This document shows positions 25,394 to 33,128 of a stretch of DNA of 64,000 nucleotides, piece after piece (the stretch's first letter is position 1; each line of letters starts with the position of its first letter). The translations under genes and the position numbers were made by a program. Origin of the DNA: MADRE3 sp963718195 (GTDB taxonomy: Bacteria; Desulfobacterota; Desulfobulbia; Desulfobulbales; Desulfocapsaceae); contig CAVQYQ010000003.1 in the NCBI GenBank assembly GCA_963718195.1, forward strand, positions 372,001 to 436,000, read 5' to 3'. The notes under the pieces are model-generated. The model was not told where the DNA came from and searched no databases. It was given only the letters and a program-made list of their open reading frames with translations.

Positions 25394-27349
25394 TTAATCC
25401 ATCGAACCATCACCGGGCGGTTTTGCCGGCTGAAGTGCATTTTCTTCCTCAATCACCCGTTGAGCAGCTGCTCCTGCAGCATGAGCAATCTGCTTCTGGA
25501 GATCTTCTTCTCCCTGGGCCTCGATTTCGGGTAGATCAACGATAACCTTGCGATGGGCGTAATAGATACCCTGGGCATTAAGCGCCTCGGTAATTATCCG
25601 GTATGCTTCTCTGCGGATGACGAAATGGGTGCCCGGCTGGGCCGTGAATTTAACCCGTATGGTCATTACCGAGTTGGTGATTTCACGAACCCCCTGGGAC
25701 TTGACCGGGCGGATGAAATCCTTGCCGTAGATCTCGTCATCGAGCATTCGCTGGCCAACCTTCTTAATGATCTTACGAATCTTGTCGATTGGCGCATCAT
25801 AGGGGAAATCGAGATTGAACTTGACGGTAATGCCGCCTCTCATGAAGTTGGTGATTGCCCCGAGTTCACTGTGCGGAACAATCTGCAGCATTCCGCGATG
25901 ATGCCTCAGCATGATATTGCGCAATGTGATGGACTCAACAGTTCCTGAGACATCTCCGGCGGTGAGGTACTCACCCACTCGAAAAGCATCATCGAGGAGG
26001 TAGAAAAACCCAGAGAACATATCAGAGACCAGCTTCTGGGCTCCGAAGCCGATGGCCAGACCAACCACTCCGGCACCGGCAAGCAGTGGCCCGATATCAA
26101 CGCCCATGGACGAGAGGATAGTCATGGTGACCATGATAACCAGGACCGAGCCGATAAATTTACGAATCATCGGCAGCAGGGTATAGGCACGCCCCCGGGA
26201 GGCAGCTCCCCCCCACTCATCATCATGGCTTTCATCTTCTTCCTCGGGCAGTGACTCTTCAATTTTTCGTTCGATCCAGTTGCTGACAAACTGCCAGAAG
26301 AACAGGGCGAGCGTCATTATCACCAGGGCGTCAAGGGCTACGGCGGCGAGCCCCGAGAAGAACGGAATCGTGATATTCCAGAGGCTGGCCACCCATATAA
26401 CCAGCGCAGCAATCACGCCAATCCGGGCTAACCCTTTGATCTTGATGAACAACTCTCGACCTTTGCTCCGCTCGATCAGGTCTTCTTCGCTCGCTGGTTC
26501 CTTGTCGTCGTAAAACTCCTGATGGATTTTCAGGATTGACATGGCATATCTGATTATCCACCTGACAATTTTGTCGGCAACCATCCAGATGGGTACGACG
26601 AAAAAACTGAGAATAAATGCTCCGCTGTTTCTGGTATCGGTATCGGCAAGGTTGTCAACCAGCAGCAGCCAGAGGATAAAAAGGTAGACAGGAGCGAGGA
26701 TGTGCCAGATTTCCGCGAATTGCTTGCGGCCCCAGGTGAGACTCTGATCCTTGGACTCGCCGCCTCCAAGGATATACTGTTTAACCCTGTTCTTGTTGAT
26801 AACGATCGCCACAAAGGTGACCAGCAGGAGAAGTGTGGCAAAAAATAATTGCAGCAGACGGGCGGTCTCAAAACTCGCTCCAAGTTTTCTGACCACAACG
26901 ACAAACATCAGAACCACAACAAAGTAGCATGATGTCCCGACTGCCAGCCTATGGCTCATCCGGGCATCATGGTTCTGCATGGGTAAAATTCTAAACGACG
27001 GTATGGTTGGAGAGAAGATAATATGAGAGCAGACAGCAATCAGCCTGATAGAGGTTATGGCGATAATGGTTGCCAGGAAAAAGAGCTGAACAAAGGGGGA
27101 ATCGGTCAAGATAAAAATATTGAAGGCAAGGTAGGCAGCAGAAGCGGATATGATTATCCCAAGAATGTCAGGCAGAACGCGGGCAATTGAGGCAGTGAAC
27201 TTCTCCGAATTGGTCATATGCAGCGTGTCTTTCTCGGAAATAGAGAGAAAGAGATGTTTGATAAATGTTTTTCTGATGAAGAATTCGATCAGAAGTCCTA
27301 CGGTGATAAAGAAAATAACCCAGACAACGTTGAGCAGGGCCCCCTGCAT
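25394..27349 (-). CDS. Large MscS-family mechanosensitive channel (main part)
   Basis: A 651-residue inner-membrane protein. It has about ten hydrophobic segments, the last forming the MscS pore (GPLLAGAGVVGLAIGFGAQKLVSDM), then the beta domain (FRVGEYLTAGDVSGTVESITLRNIMLRHHRGMLQIVPHSELG in outline) and a C-terminal alpha/beta part. A charged tail ends the protein. It should release solutes upon hypo-osmotic shock. The ATG at 27349 has no ribosome-binding site. The reading frame continues upstream through one TGA (27364-27362) into a signal-peptide-bearing segment that matches the periplasmic N-terminus expected of such channels. The two parts are therefore probably one gene of 782 codons, interrupted or recoded. 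Confidence 0.9.
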   Translation of the reverse strand: MQGALLNVVWVIFFITVGLLIEFFIRKTFIKHLFLSISEKDTLHMTNSEKFTASIARVLPDILGIIISASAAYLAFNIFILTDSPFVQLFFLATIIAITSIRLIAVCSHIIFSPTIPSFRILPMQNHDARMSHRLAVGTSCYFVVVLMFVVVVRKLGASFETARLLQLFFATLLLLVTFVAIVINKNRVKQYILGGGESKDQSLTWGRKQFAEIWHILAPVYLFILWLLLVDNLADTDTRNSGAFILSFFVVPIWMVADKIVRWIIRYAMSILKIHQEFYDDKEPASEEDLIERSKGRELFIKIKGLARIGVIAALVIWVASLWNITIPFFSGLAAVALDALVIMTLALFFWQFVSNWIERKIEESLPEEEDESHDDEWGGAASRGRAYTLLPMIRKFIGSVLVIMVTMTILSSMGVDIGPLLAGAGVVGLAIGFGAQKLVSDMFSGFFYLLDDAFRVGEYLTAGDVSGTVESITLRNIMLRHHRGMLQIVPHSELGAITNFMRGGITVKFNLDFPYDAPIDKIRKIIKKVGQRMLDDEIYGKDFIRPVKSQGVREITNSVMTIRVKFTAQPGTHFVIRREAYRIITEALNAQGIYYAHRKVIVDLPEIEAQGEEDLQKQIAHAAGAAAQRVIEEENALQPAKPPGDGSMD

Positions 27350-27364
27350 TGTGCCGTGCGGTCA
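27334..27364 (-). other. In-frame TGA with adjacent hairpin in the MscS gene
   Basis: On the minus strand TGA at 27364-27362 separates two parts of one frame. Four codons later comes the ATG. A GC-rich hairpin, GCAGG/CCTGC with a GGGC loop (27347-27334), begins 17 nt from the first base of the TGA. An outer pairing ACAAT with GTTGT is possible. Position and shape resemble a bacterial SECIS element such as that of fdhF, but this is untested. Confidence 0.45.
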
Positions 27365-27742
27365 CAAGGTTAGAAACACCTTATGCAGGTCGGGGAGCAG
27401 GTTTGGGATGCCACTCCTCAGTTTCCTGAGCTGTCCTTCGTTATCGTCATGTTCAGCGCTTAGTTTTCTCAGTATCCGGTGAAAAATTCCTGCCGGGCCG
27501 ACCATCTTCTGCTGCTCGGAATAGAGCTCTGCCTGGGGGTCTTTCTGGAGTTCGGCAATCAGCATTTGTCGAACCTGCTCATCACTGAGACCTGCCATCA
27601 ACGATGTCACCTGTTCGGACGGGTTGGCAACCGATCGAGCACCGTCTTCAGCGGAACCAATTGATGGCTGAAAGACCAGAAGACCAATTAAAAAAGAAAG
27701 ATAAAGAAGACGACTGAGACAAAATCCCTGGATGGTTCGCAC
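27362..27742 (-). CDS. N-terminal periplasmic segment of the MscS channel gene
   Basis: A 126-residue frame from a GTG at 27742, preceded by AAGGAG at 7 bases. Residues 1-31 are a signal peptide (LLYLSFLIGLLVFQPSIGSAED). The rest is soluble and charged: SDEQVRQMLIAELQKDPQAE, a PAGIFHRILRKLSAEHDD stretch, and IPNLLPDLHKVFLTL directly before TGA. Large MscS proteins of this lineage usually carry such a segment before the first membrane helix. It is in the same frame as the channel body, with only four sense codons between the TGA and the next ATG. It could be a selenocysteine readthrough product, a nonsense mutation or a separately translated periplasmic partner. It is 68 bp downstream of serS on the same strand. 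Confidence 0.75.
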   Translation of the reverse strand: MRTIQGFCLSRLLYLSFLIGLLVFQPSIGSAEDGARSVANPSEQVTSLMAGLSDEQVRQMLIAELQKDPQAELYSEQQKMVGPAGIFHRILRKLSAEHDDNEGQLRKLRSGIPNLLPDLHKVFLTL

Positions 27743-27810
27743 CTGTTTCTCCTTAATCTGTTTGAGAATTCTTTGACAGGGCGGATGCTCCTGTCGCTAT
27801 GGCGACAGAT

Positions 27811-29091
27811 TTATCCGGCAGATATCCGGCTTTCAAAATACGGTTTCAGCACGTCTGGTATGTCGATGGTGCCATCTTCTCGCTGATAATTTTCCATGAT
27901 GGCAAGGAGTGTTCTGCCCACGGCAAGTCCGGAACCATTCAGGGTATGGACCAGTTTACTCTTTTTCTCCCCATGCGGACGGTAGCGGATCGAACCTCTT
28001 CGGGCCTGGAAGTCGAGGAAGTTGGAACAGGAAGAGATTTCTCGGTAGGCATCCTGTCCGGGAAGCCATACTTCAATGTCATAGGTTTTTGTTGCAGAGA
28101 ACCCAAGATCTCCCGAACAGAGGGTTACAACCCGATAGTGCAGATTCAGCAGCTGAAGGACTTTTTCTGCGTCTTCAAGCAGTGTTTCAAGCTCGTCAAA
28201 CGATTGCTCCGGTGTGGTAAATTTAACCAGCTCGACCTTGTTGAACTGATGCTGCCGGATCAGTCCTCGGGTGTCGCGTCCGTAAGAACCGGCTTCGGAC
28301 CGGAAGCAGGGGGTAAAGGCAGTATATTTGATGGGCAGATTGCTCTCTTCAACCGTCTCATCCCGATGAATGTTTGTGACTGGAACTTCGGCCGTGGGGA
28401 TTAGGTAAAGGTCCCAATCCTTTATTTTGAATAGATCTTCTTCAAATTTCGGCAGCTGACCGGTTGCCGTCATGGACGGGGTGTTAACGAGAAATGGCGG
28501 CAGCATTTCTTTATAGCCGTGCTTCTCCGTCTGCAGGTCGAGCATGAAATTGACAAGCGCCCGTTCCATTCTCGCGGCAAAGCCAGAGAGCAGGGAAAAG
28601 CGCGCTCCTGAGAGTTTAGCAGCCCGCTCAAAGTCGAGAACTCCCAAATCGGTCCCGATGTCCCAGTGGGGTTTCGGGGAGAACTCAAAAACAGGTTTCT
28701 CTCCCCAGCTTTTCACTTCAATATTATCACTTTCATCCATCCCTTCGGGAACCGAATCGTCACAGAGGTTGGGAATGGTCATGACGATGCTTTGCAGCTC
28801 TGTCATAATCGTGGTCAACCGGTCATCAAAATCTTTGATTTTCTGGTTAGACTCCTTCATCTCCTGGATGAGTGGCTCTGCGCCACTGTTATCTCCTGCT
28901 TTTTTCAACAACGCTATATCTTTTGACACGGTGTTGCGTTTGTTTTTCAGAGTTTCAACATCACCAAGGATGGCAAGCCGTTTGGCATCGACCTCCATGA
29001 ATCGATCGAGCATGTCGGTCGCAAGACCTCTTTTGGCTGTTTTTGTCTTGACGAGATCAATATTTTCCCGGATAAATCGTAGTTCAAGCAT
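27811..29091 (-). CDS. serS: Seryl-tRNA synthetase
   Basis: A class II synthetase of 426 residues, the standard bacterial length. The N-terminal coiled coil starts MLELRFIRENIDLVKTKTAKRG. The catalytic domain has motif 2 FRSEAGSYGRDTRGLIRQHQFNKVELVKF in outline, LIPTAEVPVTN, and motif 3 LNGSGLAVGRTLLAIMENYQ. CSNFLDFQARR forms part of the serine site. It charges tRNA-Ser, and tRNA-Sec if the organism makes selenoproteins. The MscS gene follows 68 bp downstream, so co-transcription is possible. A 7-bp hairpin at 27791-27808 lies between them but lacks a T-run. Confidence 0.96.
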   Translation of the reverse strand: MLELRFIRENIDLVKTKTAKRGLATDMLDRFMEVDAKRLAILGDVETLKNKRNTVSKDIALLKKAGDNSGAEPLIQEMKESNQKIKDFDDRLTTIMTELQSIVMTIPNLCDDSVPEGMDESDNIEVKSWGEKPVFEFSPKPHWDIGTDLGVLDFERAAKLSGARFSLLSGFAARMERALVNFMLDLQTEKHGYKEMLPPFLVNTPSMTATGQLPKFEEDLFKIKDWDLYLIPTAEVPVTNIHRDETVEESNLPIKYTAFTPCFRSEAGSYGRDTRGLIRQHQFNKVELVKFTTPEQSFDELETLLEDAEKVLQLLNLHYRVVTLCSGDLGFSATKTYDIEVWLPGQDAYREISSCSNFLDFQARRGSIRYRPHGEKKSKLVHTLNGSGLAVGRTLLAIMENYQREDGTIDIPDVLKPYFESRISAG

Positions 29092-29288
29092 GATAGTGTG
29101 TTGTTAAATGGATGAAAGGATACCTTCGTATTAGTTTGCAACCATTGTTTATCACGGCTTTATTGTGAACGCAACCTCTATCAAATTGCTTTTCAGCTGC
29201 GCATCTAGTATTTTCTCGGGTGTGCAATTTTTCCTGAGGACGAGAATGGTACAGCCAGCCGTCTTCTTACCTGATACTTATGTAAGAC

Positions 29289-29987
29289 ATGATTGAATCA
29301 TCCCCAAAGCTCGTGGTCTTCCTGAACGAGCTGAGAAAATCAATCCGAGCACTCTTTTTAACCATTATTGGGGCAACGGTGCTGGTCTTTTTTCTCTCAC
29401 CGCAGCTTCTTGAAATCGTACAGGGGCACCTGGCTGAAAAGCTCTATTTCTTTTCTGTCGCAGGTCCATTTCTTGCCCATGTAAAGCTGGCGCTCTTTGG
29501 AGCCCTCTATAGCTTGATGCCTTGGATAATTGCAGTTTTTCTAAAAGCGATCGGTAAACCGTTTCAGGTTACGCGGATGCAGCTTGTCTTATTTACCTTC
29601 TTTACCTGTCTTCTCTTTTATGCCGGAACACTATTCTGCTTTTTTATTACCCTGCCATTCGGAATTAATTTTTTATTGGGATTTGGCTCGGAAGAGTTAA
29701 AACCGGTCATCTCAGTTGGCAGGTTTGTTAACTTTGTGACGGTGTTCATCCTTGCCTTCGGGCTGATTTTTGAGTTGCCAATCCTCATGGTGTTTTTGGC
29801 AAAAATCGGACTTGTCACCAGGAGTTTTTTTTCGCGCCATCGGCGTTATGCTCTTTTGTTGATAGCAATCGTTGCCGCGCTATTGACACCGACTCCTGAT
29901 ATTGTCAATATGCTGTTGATGGGAGGCCCGCTCTATCTGCTTTATGAGGCAGGCATTATTATCCTGGTGATCATGCGTATTCCTTGA
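29289..29987 (+). CDS. tatC: Divergent TatC-family protein
   Basis: A 232-residue protein with six hydrophobic segments. TatC features are the N-terminal FLNELRKSIRALF, FGLIFELPILMVFLAKIGLV, RRYALLLIAIVAALLTPTPDIVNM and PLYLLYEAGI. TatC is the receptor of the twin-arginine pathway. The first cytoplasmic loop normally reads like APALYxxER, with a Glu that contacts the twin arginines. Here the aligned stretch is FLKAIGKPFQVTRMQ, and no Glu is present. No tatA or tatB neighbours are in the window. It may be a second specialised TatC, or a paralogue with altered signal recognition. It is divergent from serS. Confidence 0.85.
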   Translation: MIESSPKLVVFLNELRKSIRALFLTIIGATVLVFFLSPQLLEIVQGHLAEKLYFFSVAGPFLAHVKLALFGALYSLMPWIIAVFLKAIGKPFQVTRMQLVLFTFFTCLLFYAGTLFCFFITLPFGINFLLGFGSEELKPVISVGRFVNFVTVFILAFGLIFELPILMVFLAKIGLVTRSFFSRHRRYALLLIAIVAALLTPTPDIVNMLLMGGPLYLLYEAGIIILVIMRIP

Positions 29988-30012
29988 CCCGGTGAAGCTG
30001 GGTGAAATCCCT

Positions 30013-30426
30013 TCAGTCAAATTCTTCCAGTTCAATGCCATGTGCCATCAGCAGCGCAGCGGTCACTCCCTGCTTGCTGACTCCGCAGGACGGACTGCGG
30101 GCCTTGAGCAGCATTTTGGATATCTTTTGTCTTTGTGCGATTTCAAGTACCTGGTACGCACCTTTGACGAATAATTCGGTAACGTCTGAGCCATCTCTGC
30201 ATATGACCCTGGCGCTGCCCTGCAACACGTCGGCCCCTGTACCGCCGCTGATTTCTGCAGGCTCCCGGGGTGTTGGCAGACCACCGAGTTGCTCCGGGCA
30301 GGCCGGAATCCAGGTTGTTGACCGGATGCGCTCAAGACAGGTGGCGCTCGTTATCACCTGGTTATCATATCGGCTACAGAGTCCGGCAAGACAGGCACTG
30401 ACAAGGACACGTTCTCTATTTGGCAT
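30013..30426 (-). CDS. DUF523 (TudS-like) family protein
   Basis: A 137-residue protein with all DUF523 marks: VSACLAGLCSRYDNQ, PACPEQLGGLPTPREPAEISGG, DVTELFVKGA and SPSCGVSKQGVTAALL. Three cysteines (in SACLAG, ACPEQ and PSCG) are the conserved set. In TudS, a studied member, they hold an Fe-S cluster and desulfurate thiouracil. Other members act in unknown thio-compound chemistry. It is convergent with tatC. No ribosome-binding site stands out at the ATG. Confidence 0.9.
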   Translation of the reverse strand: MPNRERVLVSACLAGLCSRYDNQVITSATCLERIRSTTWIPACPEQLGGLPTPREPAEISGGTGADVLQGSARVICRDGSDVTELFVKGAYQVLEIAQRQKISKMLLKARSPSCGVSKQGVTAALLMAHGIELEEFD

Positions 30427-30519
30427 AATAGGCGTATTCTTTTGGATTTATTGTTTAACGGGGTTGAAGTAGATCATAACAACAGGTACATTTGTCCTGA
30501 AGAATATTTACACCATTTC

Positions 30520-30864
30520 ATGGATAGTCGCGTGAAAAAAAAGCCAAAGAAGCCACTTACCCCACTCCAGCAAAATCGACTTTTGAAAATTATTCTTGGT
30601 CTGGTTATTGCCTCAACCCTCTGGATTCTTTTTGCACCAGGTACTGGGGTATACAGCCTGTTAAAGTTGAGAAATAAGGCGCTTGACCTGGAGAAGCAGA
30701 CCCGGGAACTGACGCTGGCCAACGAGCAGCTGAGGGCGGAAATCGACAGACTTAATAACGATACGGACTACCTCGAGCAGATTGCGCGGGAAAAATATGG
30801 TATGCTCAAAAAGAATGAACGGGTCTTTGATTTTTCCAAACCTCAGAAAACAACCGCGAAATGA
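30520..30864 (+). CDS. FtsB/DivIC-like septum formation initiator
   Basis: From the ATG at 30520 this is a 114-residue protein with one membrane span (LLKIILGLVIASTLWILFAPG) near residues 22-42. A coiled coil follows (LRNKALDLEKQTRELTLANEQLRAEIDRLNND), and then the family closing YLEQIAREKYGMLKKNERVF. FtsB/DivIC proteins bridge the division machinery to the septal synthase in the periplasm. A basic N-terminus faces the cytoplasm. The frame is open to a TTG at 30442, but the extra 26 residues look unlike the family. There is no strong ribosome-binding site, and none of its usual partners are adjacent. Confidence 0.85.
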   Translation: MDSRVKKKPKKPLTPLQQNRLLKIILGLVIASTLWILFAPGTGVYSLLKLRNKALDLEKQTRELTLANEQLRAEIDRLNNDTDYLEQIAREKYGMLKKNERVFDFSKPQKTTAK

Positions 30865-30996
30865 TTGTCGTTTTCTGCCCTGTGTTGTTATGTCAAACCG
30901 TTGGCCGTCACCTGAATGCAGGTATCTTTGTCTGCATAGACCCAGCTCATGTCACACAATAGTTGTCAGTCCGACCCGGACTGGATGTTATGATGC

Positions 30997-31203
30997 TCAG
31001 GAAAATCCCGAGTTGCCGCATGGCGGAGCAGCCGGTAGTGGTGATCCCCCGCTTGAGCCAAGCCTGAAACTGCCAGAAGAAATCATTTTTTTGATATCGT
31101 TACTGTCACACGCACTGCAGGTTACGGACGATATATCTGAAGATGAAACTATCTGCTCAAACTCTTTCCCACAGTTGTTGCAGCTGAATTCGTAAATGGG
31201 CAT
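30997..31203 (-). CDS. FmdB-family zinc ribbon protein
   Basis: A 68-residue protein with the FmdB/YfcR-type zinc ribbon. It starts MPIYEFSCNNCGKEFEQ and shows CxxC at 8-11 and 29-32 (CSACDS). The tail is Gly/Ser/Pro-rich and ends CGNSGFS. The family was named for a putative regulator of formamidase; a general regulatory role is unproven. AAAGGT lies upstream of the ATG. It is a single gene between convergent neighbours. Confidence 0.92.
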   Translation of the reverse strand: MPIYEFSCNNCGKEFEQIVSSSDISSVTCSACDSNDIKKMISSGSFRLGSSGGSPLPAAPPCGNSGFS

Positions 31204-31295
31204 AGCCGTTACCTTTATACTCTCTGAATACTGTTAGCCGTATGGCACTGCACCGCTCTTATCTTATTAGGACAGGCGTGCATAAACCAGCTTGA

Positions 31296-31667
31296 TCAAG
31301 ATACTAACGACTTGAATATCTTACAGGAGCGGCAAACATTGATTTTTTCTTTATATGACGATTCGTTTGTACATTCGCAGAGGGTACCGCAGAGAAACCA
31401 GCAAAGATGACCACTTTGAAACTCCCAAGCTGGGCAGTCTTCTTTTTCGTGGCATTCTTTCTGCTCCCAGCAGGGAGTCAGCTCGTTATTCTTTTTTCGC
31501 TGATTGATCAGCAGAAAGAAAAGTTGCCTTTCAATATGTGCCGGAATCGAGCGCCAACCCTGCTCGTAACTATGAATTGTCTTCAACGACATGCCGAGCA
31601 AGGCTGCTAGCTGCTTCTGGGTTTTCCCCAGTTTTTTCCTTATCAGACTGAATTCTGCTTTTTCCAC
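31296..31667 (-). CDS. XRE-type HTH regulator with cysteine-rich tail
   Basis: With a GTG at 31667, chosen because GGAGGT lies 7 bases upstream, the protein has 123 residues. The N-terminal half is an XRE-like HTH: FSLIRKKLGKTQKQLAALLGMSLKTIHSYEQGWRSIP, with QKQLAALLG and KTIHSYEQG as the two helices. The C-terminal half has nine cysteines, with CWEQKEC, CPAWEF, CWFLCGTLCEC and CRSCKIF. The CWE-x2-C start resembles a two-CW type metal-binding module. A metal- or redox-responsive repressor is a reasonable guess but not shown. Open frame upstream to a TTG at 31739 lacks a ribosome-binding site. Confidence 0.82.
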   Translation of the reverse strand: MEKAEFSLIRKKLGKTQKQLAALLGMSLKTIHSYEQGWRSIPAHIERQLFFLLINQRKKNNELTPCWEQKECHEKEDCPAWEFQSGHLCWFLCGTLCECTNESSYKEKINVCRSCKIFKSLVS

Positions 31668-31937
31668 AGTGAGTACCTCCAACCAAGGCGAAAATGCATC
31701 TTCATTATTAGTGTATATGTCCATTTCGTTATACCACAAATGGGGGAAATGTCCTCTGTTTTTCTCTTGGCCGATAAAAAAACTTCAAGCTCTGTATTTC
31801 GATGATCGTGATCTTGCCAGTTGAGTACGGGTATCGGTATACCAAAGGAAAATTATTGCAGGTAGAGCCATGGGGAGTATTATTATCATGATAAAGGGCT
31901 GTATTCGTTTTTACCTGATTAATCTTTTTTTACTGAT

Positions 31938-32741
31938 GTGCCATTGAATAAACATGAATTTATCACTGCCTTCAGGTCGCTTCTTGCCTATCACCATTCA
32001 TGCGGCATAGAAGAATATCCCGACCGTGAACCAATAGAAAGTAGTCTGGAAGCGCTTTCCCTGCTGTCCCGGCAAGACAGCAATGCTGGAGTTGTGCCGA
32101 TCGCACCGGGGAGCAAAGAGAAGGTGAGATCCAGCCAGGGTTCAGAGGATCTGGGGATATCGCTCAACCTAGCGGAGCTGACGGCAGAGATCTGCAGATG
32201 TCAAAATTGTTCCCTTCACCAGGCAAGACAGGTGAGTACGGCGGGAAGCGCTGTTACCTTGTCGATTCCCGTGAAGTTGATGATCGTTGGCGACTGGTTG
32301 ACCGTTACCGACAAGTCATCGGCCGCAGTGGGGGAGCTGTTTGGCAGAGATCAGGACATGATGCTTAAAAGGATGATTGAAGCGATCGACCTGAGCGGGG
32401 AGGTCGTCTTTGTCACCAACGTCATCAAATGCAGTATACCTGAGATGTGCCAGCCGACTGCGGAACACATCAGAAGCTGCAGCAGCTACCTGGAGATGCA
32501 GATTGAACTGCTTGCACCTCAAATGATTTGCAGCATGGGAATCATCGCTTCAAGGTTGCTGACGGCTCAGGCCAGACCGCTCTCACAGCAGCGGGGACAT
32601 TTTTATTCATATAAAACCGGATCAGGTGTCCAGATTCCGGTAATGCCGACCTACCACCCAACGTTTTTGCTGCAGAATCCGGAGATGAAACAGGCGACCT
32701 GGTCAGATCTGCAGGCTATCAAACGGAAGCTTGGTGGCTGA
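31938..32741 (+). CDS. Uracil-DNA glycosylase superfamily protein (family 4-like)
   Basis: A 267-residue protein whose last 185 residues fit the Fe-S uracil-DNA glycosylases. The four cluster cysteines are C88 and C91 (CQNC), C165 (NVIKCSIPE) and C181. Conserved features are LMIVGD, FVTNVIKC, YLEMQIELLAPQMICSMG and the MPTYHPTFLLQNPEMK motif. The active-site motif, normally GEAPGxxED, reads GDWLTVTDK, so the catalytic acid is missing. The first 80 residues are a variable N-terminal extension. The start GTG at 31938 has only a weak ribosome-binding site. Either the enzyme has a changed chemistry or it is inactive; cytoplasmic location is expected. Confidence 0.85.
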   Translation: MPLNKHEFITAFRSLLAYHHSCGIEEYPDREPIESSLEALSLLSRQDSNAGVVPIAPGSKEKVRSSQGSEDLGISLNLAELTAEICRCQNCSLHQARQVSTAGSAVTLSIPVKLMIVGDWLTVTDKSSAAVGELFGRDQDMMLKRMIEAIDLSGEVVFVTNVIKCSIPEMCQPTAEHIRSCSSYLEMQIELLAPQMICSMGIIASRLLTAQARPLSQQRGHFYSYKTGSGVQIPVMPTYHPTFLLQNPEMKQATWSDLQAIKRKLGG

Positions 32742-32744
32742 GCA

Positions 32745-33128
32745 TCAGCGTAAACCGATCAGACCTCTTTTACCAAGTTCTCGAAAAAAAGTTGTTACAG
32801 ACTGCTCGGATTCCTGGGTTGAGATATTCTGCAGAGATGAGAATTCGATGATGATTTCAGAGGTGGTGCGTTTTCCATCGATCATCTTCCAGACATCGCT
32901 TCCCAACTCATCAAGCTGAATTTTCCTGGTTGGCACATTACTGGATTCGTTCGAAAATCGTTTGAAAATTGAATGGAAGAAGGGCTTCAATAACAGGACA
33001 TATTCGATCTGCACATTCCCGGAACCATTCTCTTCCCAGGAAATGACATTGTTTTGGACAGGAGTGCAGGCAAGCGCCTGTTCCCTGGTCATCTGGACCG
33101 GTTTTCTTTTCTTACTGAACAAAGCCAT
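32745..33128 (-). CDS. PqqD-family protein
   Basis: A 127-residue protein. The C-terminal 65 residues match the PqqD fold: RKIQLDELGSDVWKMIDGKRTTSEIIIEF and ESEQSVTTFFRELGKRGLI. The first 60 residues are an extra N-terminal part (QALACTPVQNNVISWEENGSG). PqqD-like proteins bind leader peptides of ribosomally made modified peptides and present them to radical SAM enzymes. No such enzyme or precursor is visible nearby. It is the last gene of the ten-gene minus-strand operon and overlaps the 292-residue gene upstream by 17 bp. Its stop lies 3 bp from the converging glycosylase gene. Confidence 0.85.
   Translation of the reverse strand: MALFSKKRKPVQMTREQALACTPVQNNVISWEENGSGNVQIEYVLLLKPFFHSIFKRFSNESSNVPTRKIQLDELGSDVWKMIDGKRTTSEIIIEFSSLQNISTQESEQSVTTFFRELGKRGLIGLR

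Noticed and set aside
27791..27808. Hairpin CTGTCGC/GCGACAG between serS and the MscS gene as a terminator
   Set aside because: The 7-bp stem is not followed by a T-run on the minus strand, so it is not a convincing rho-independent terminator.
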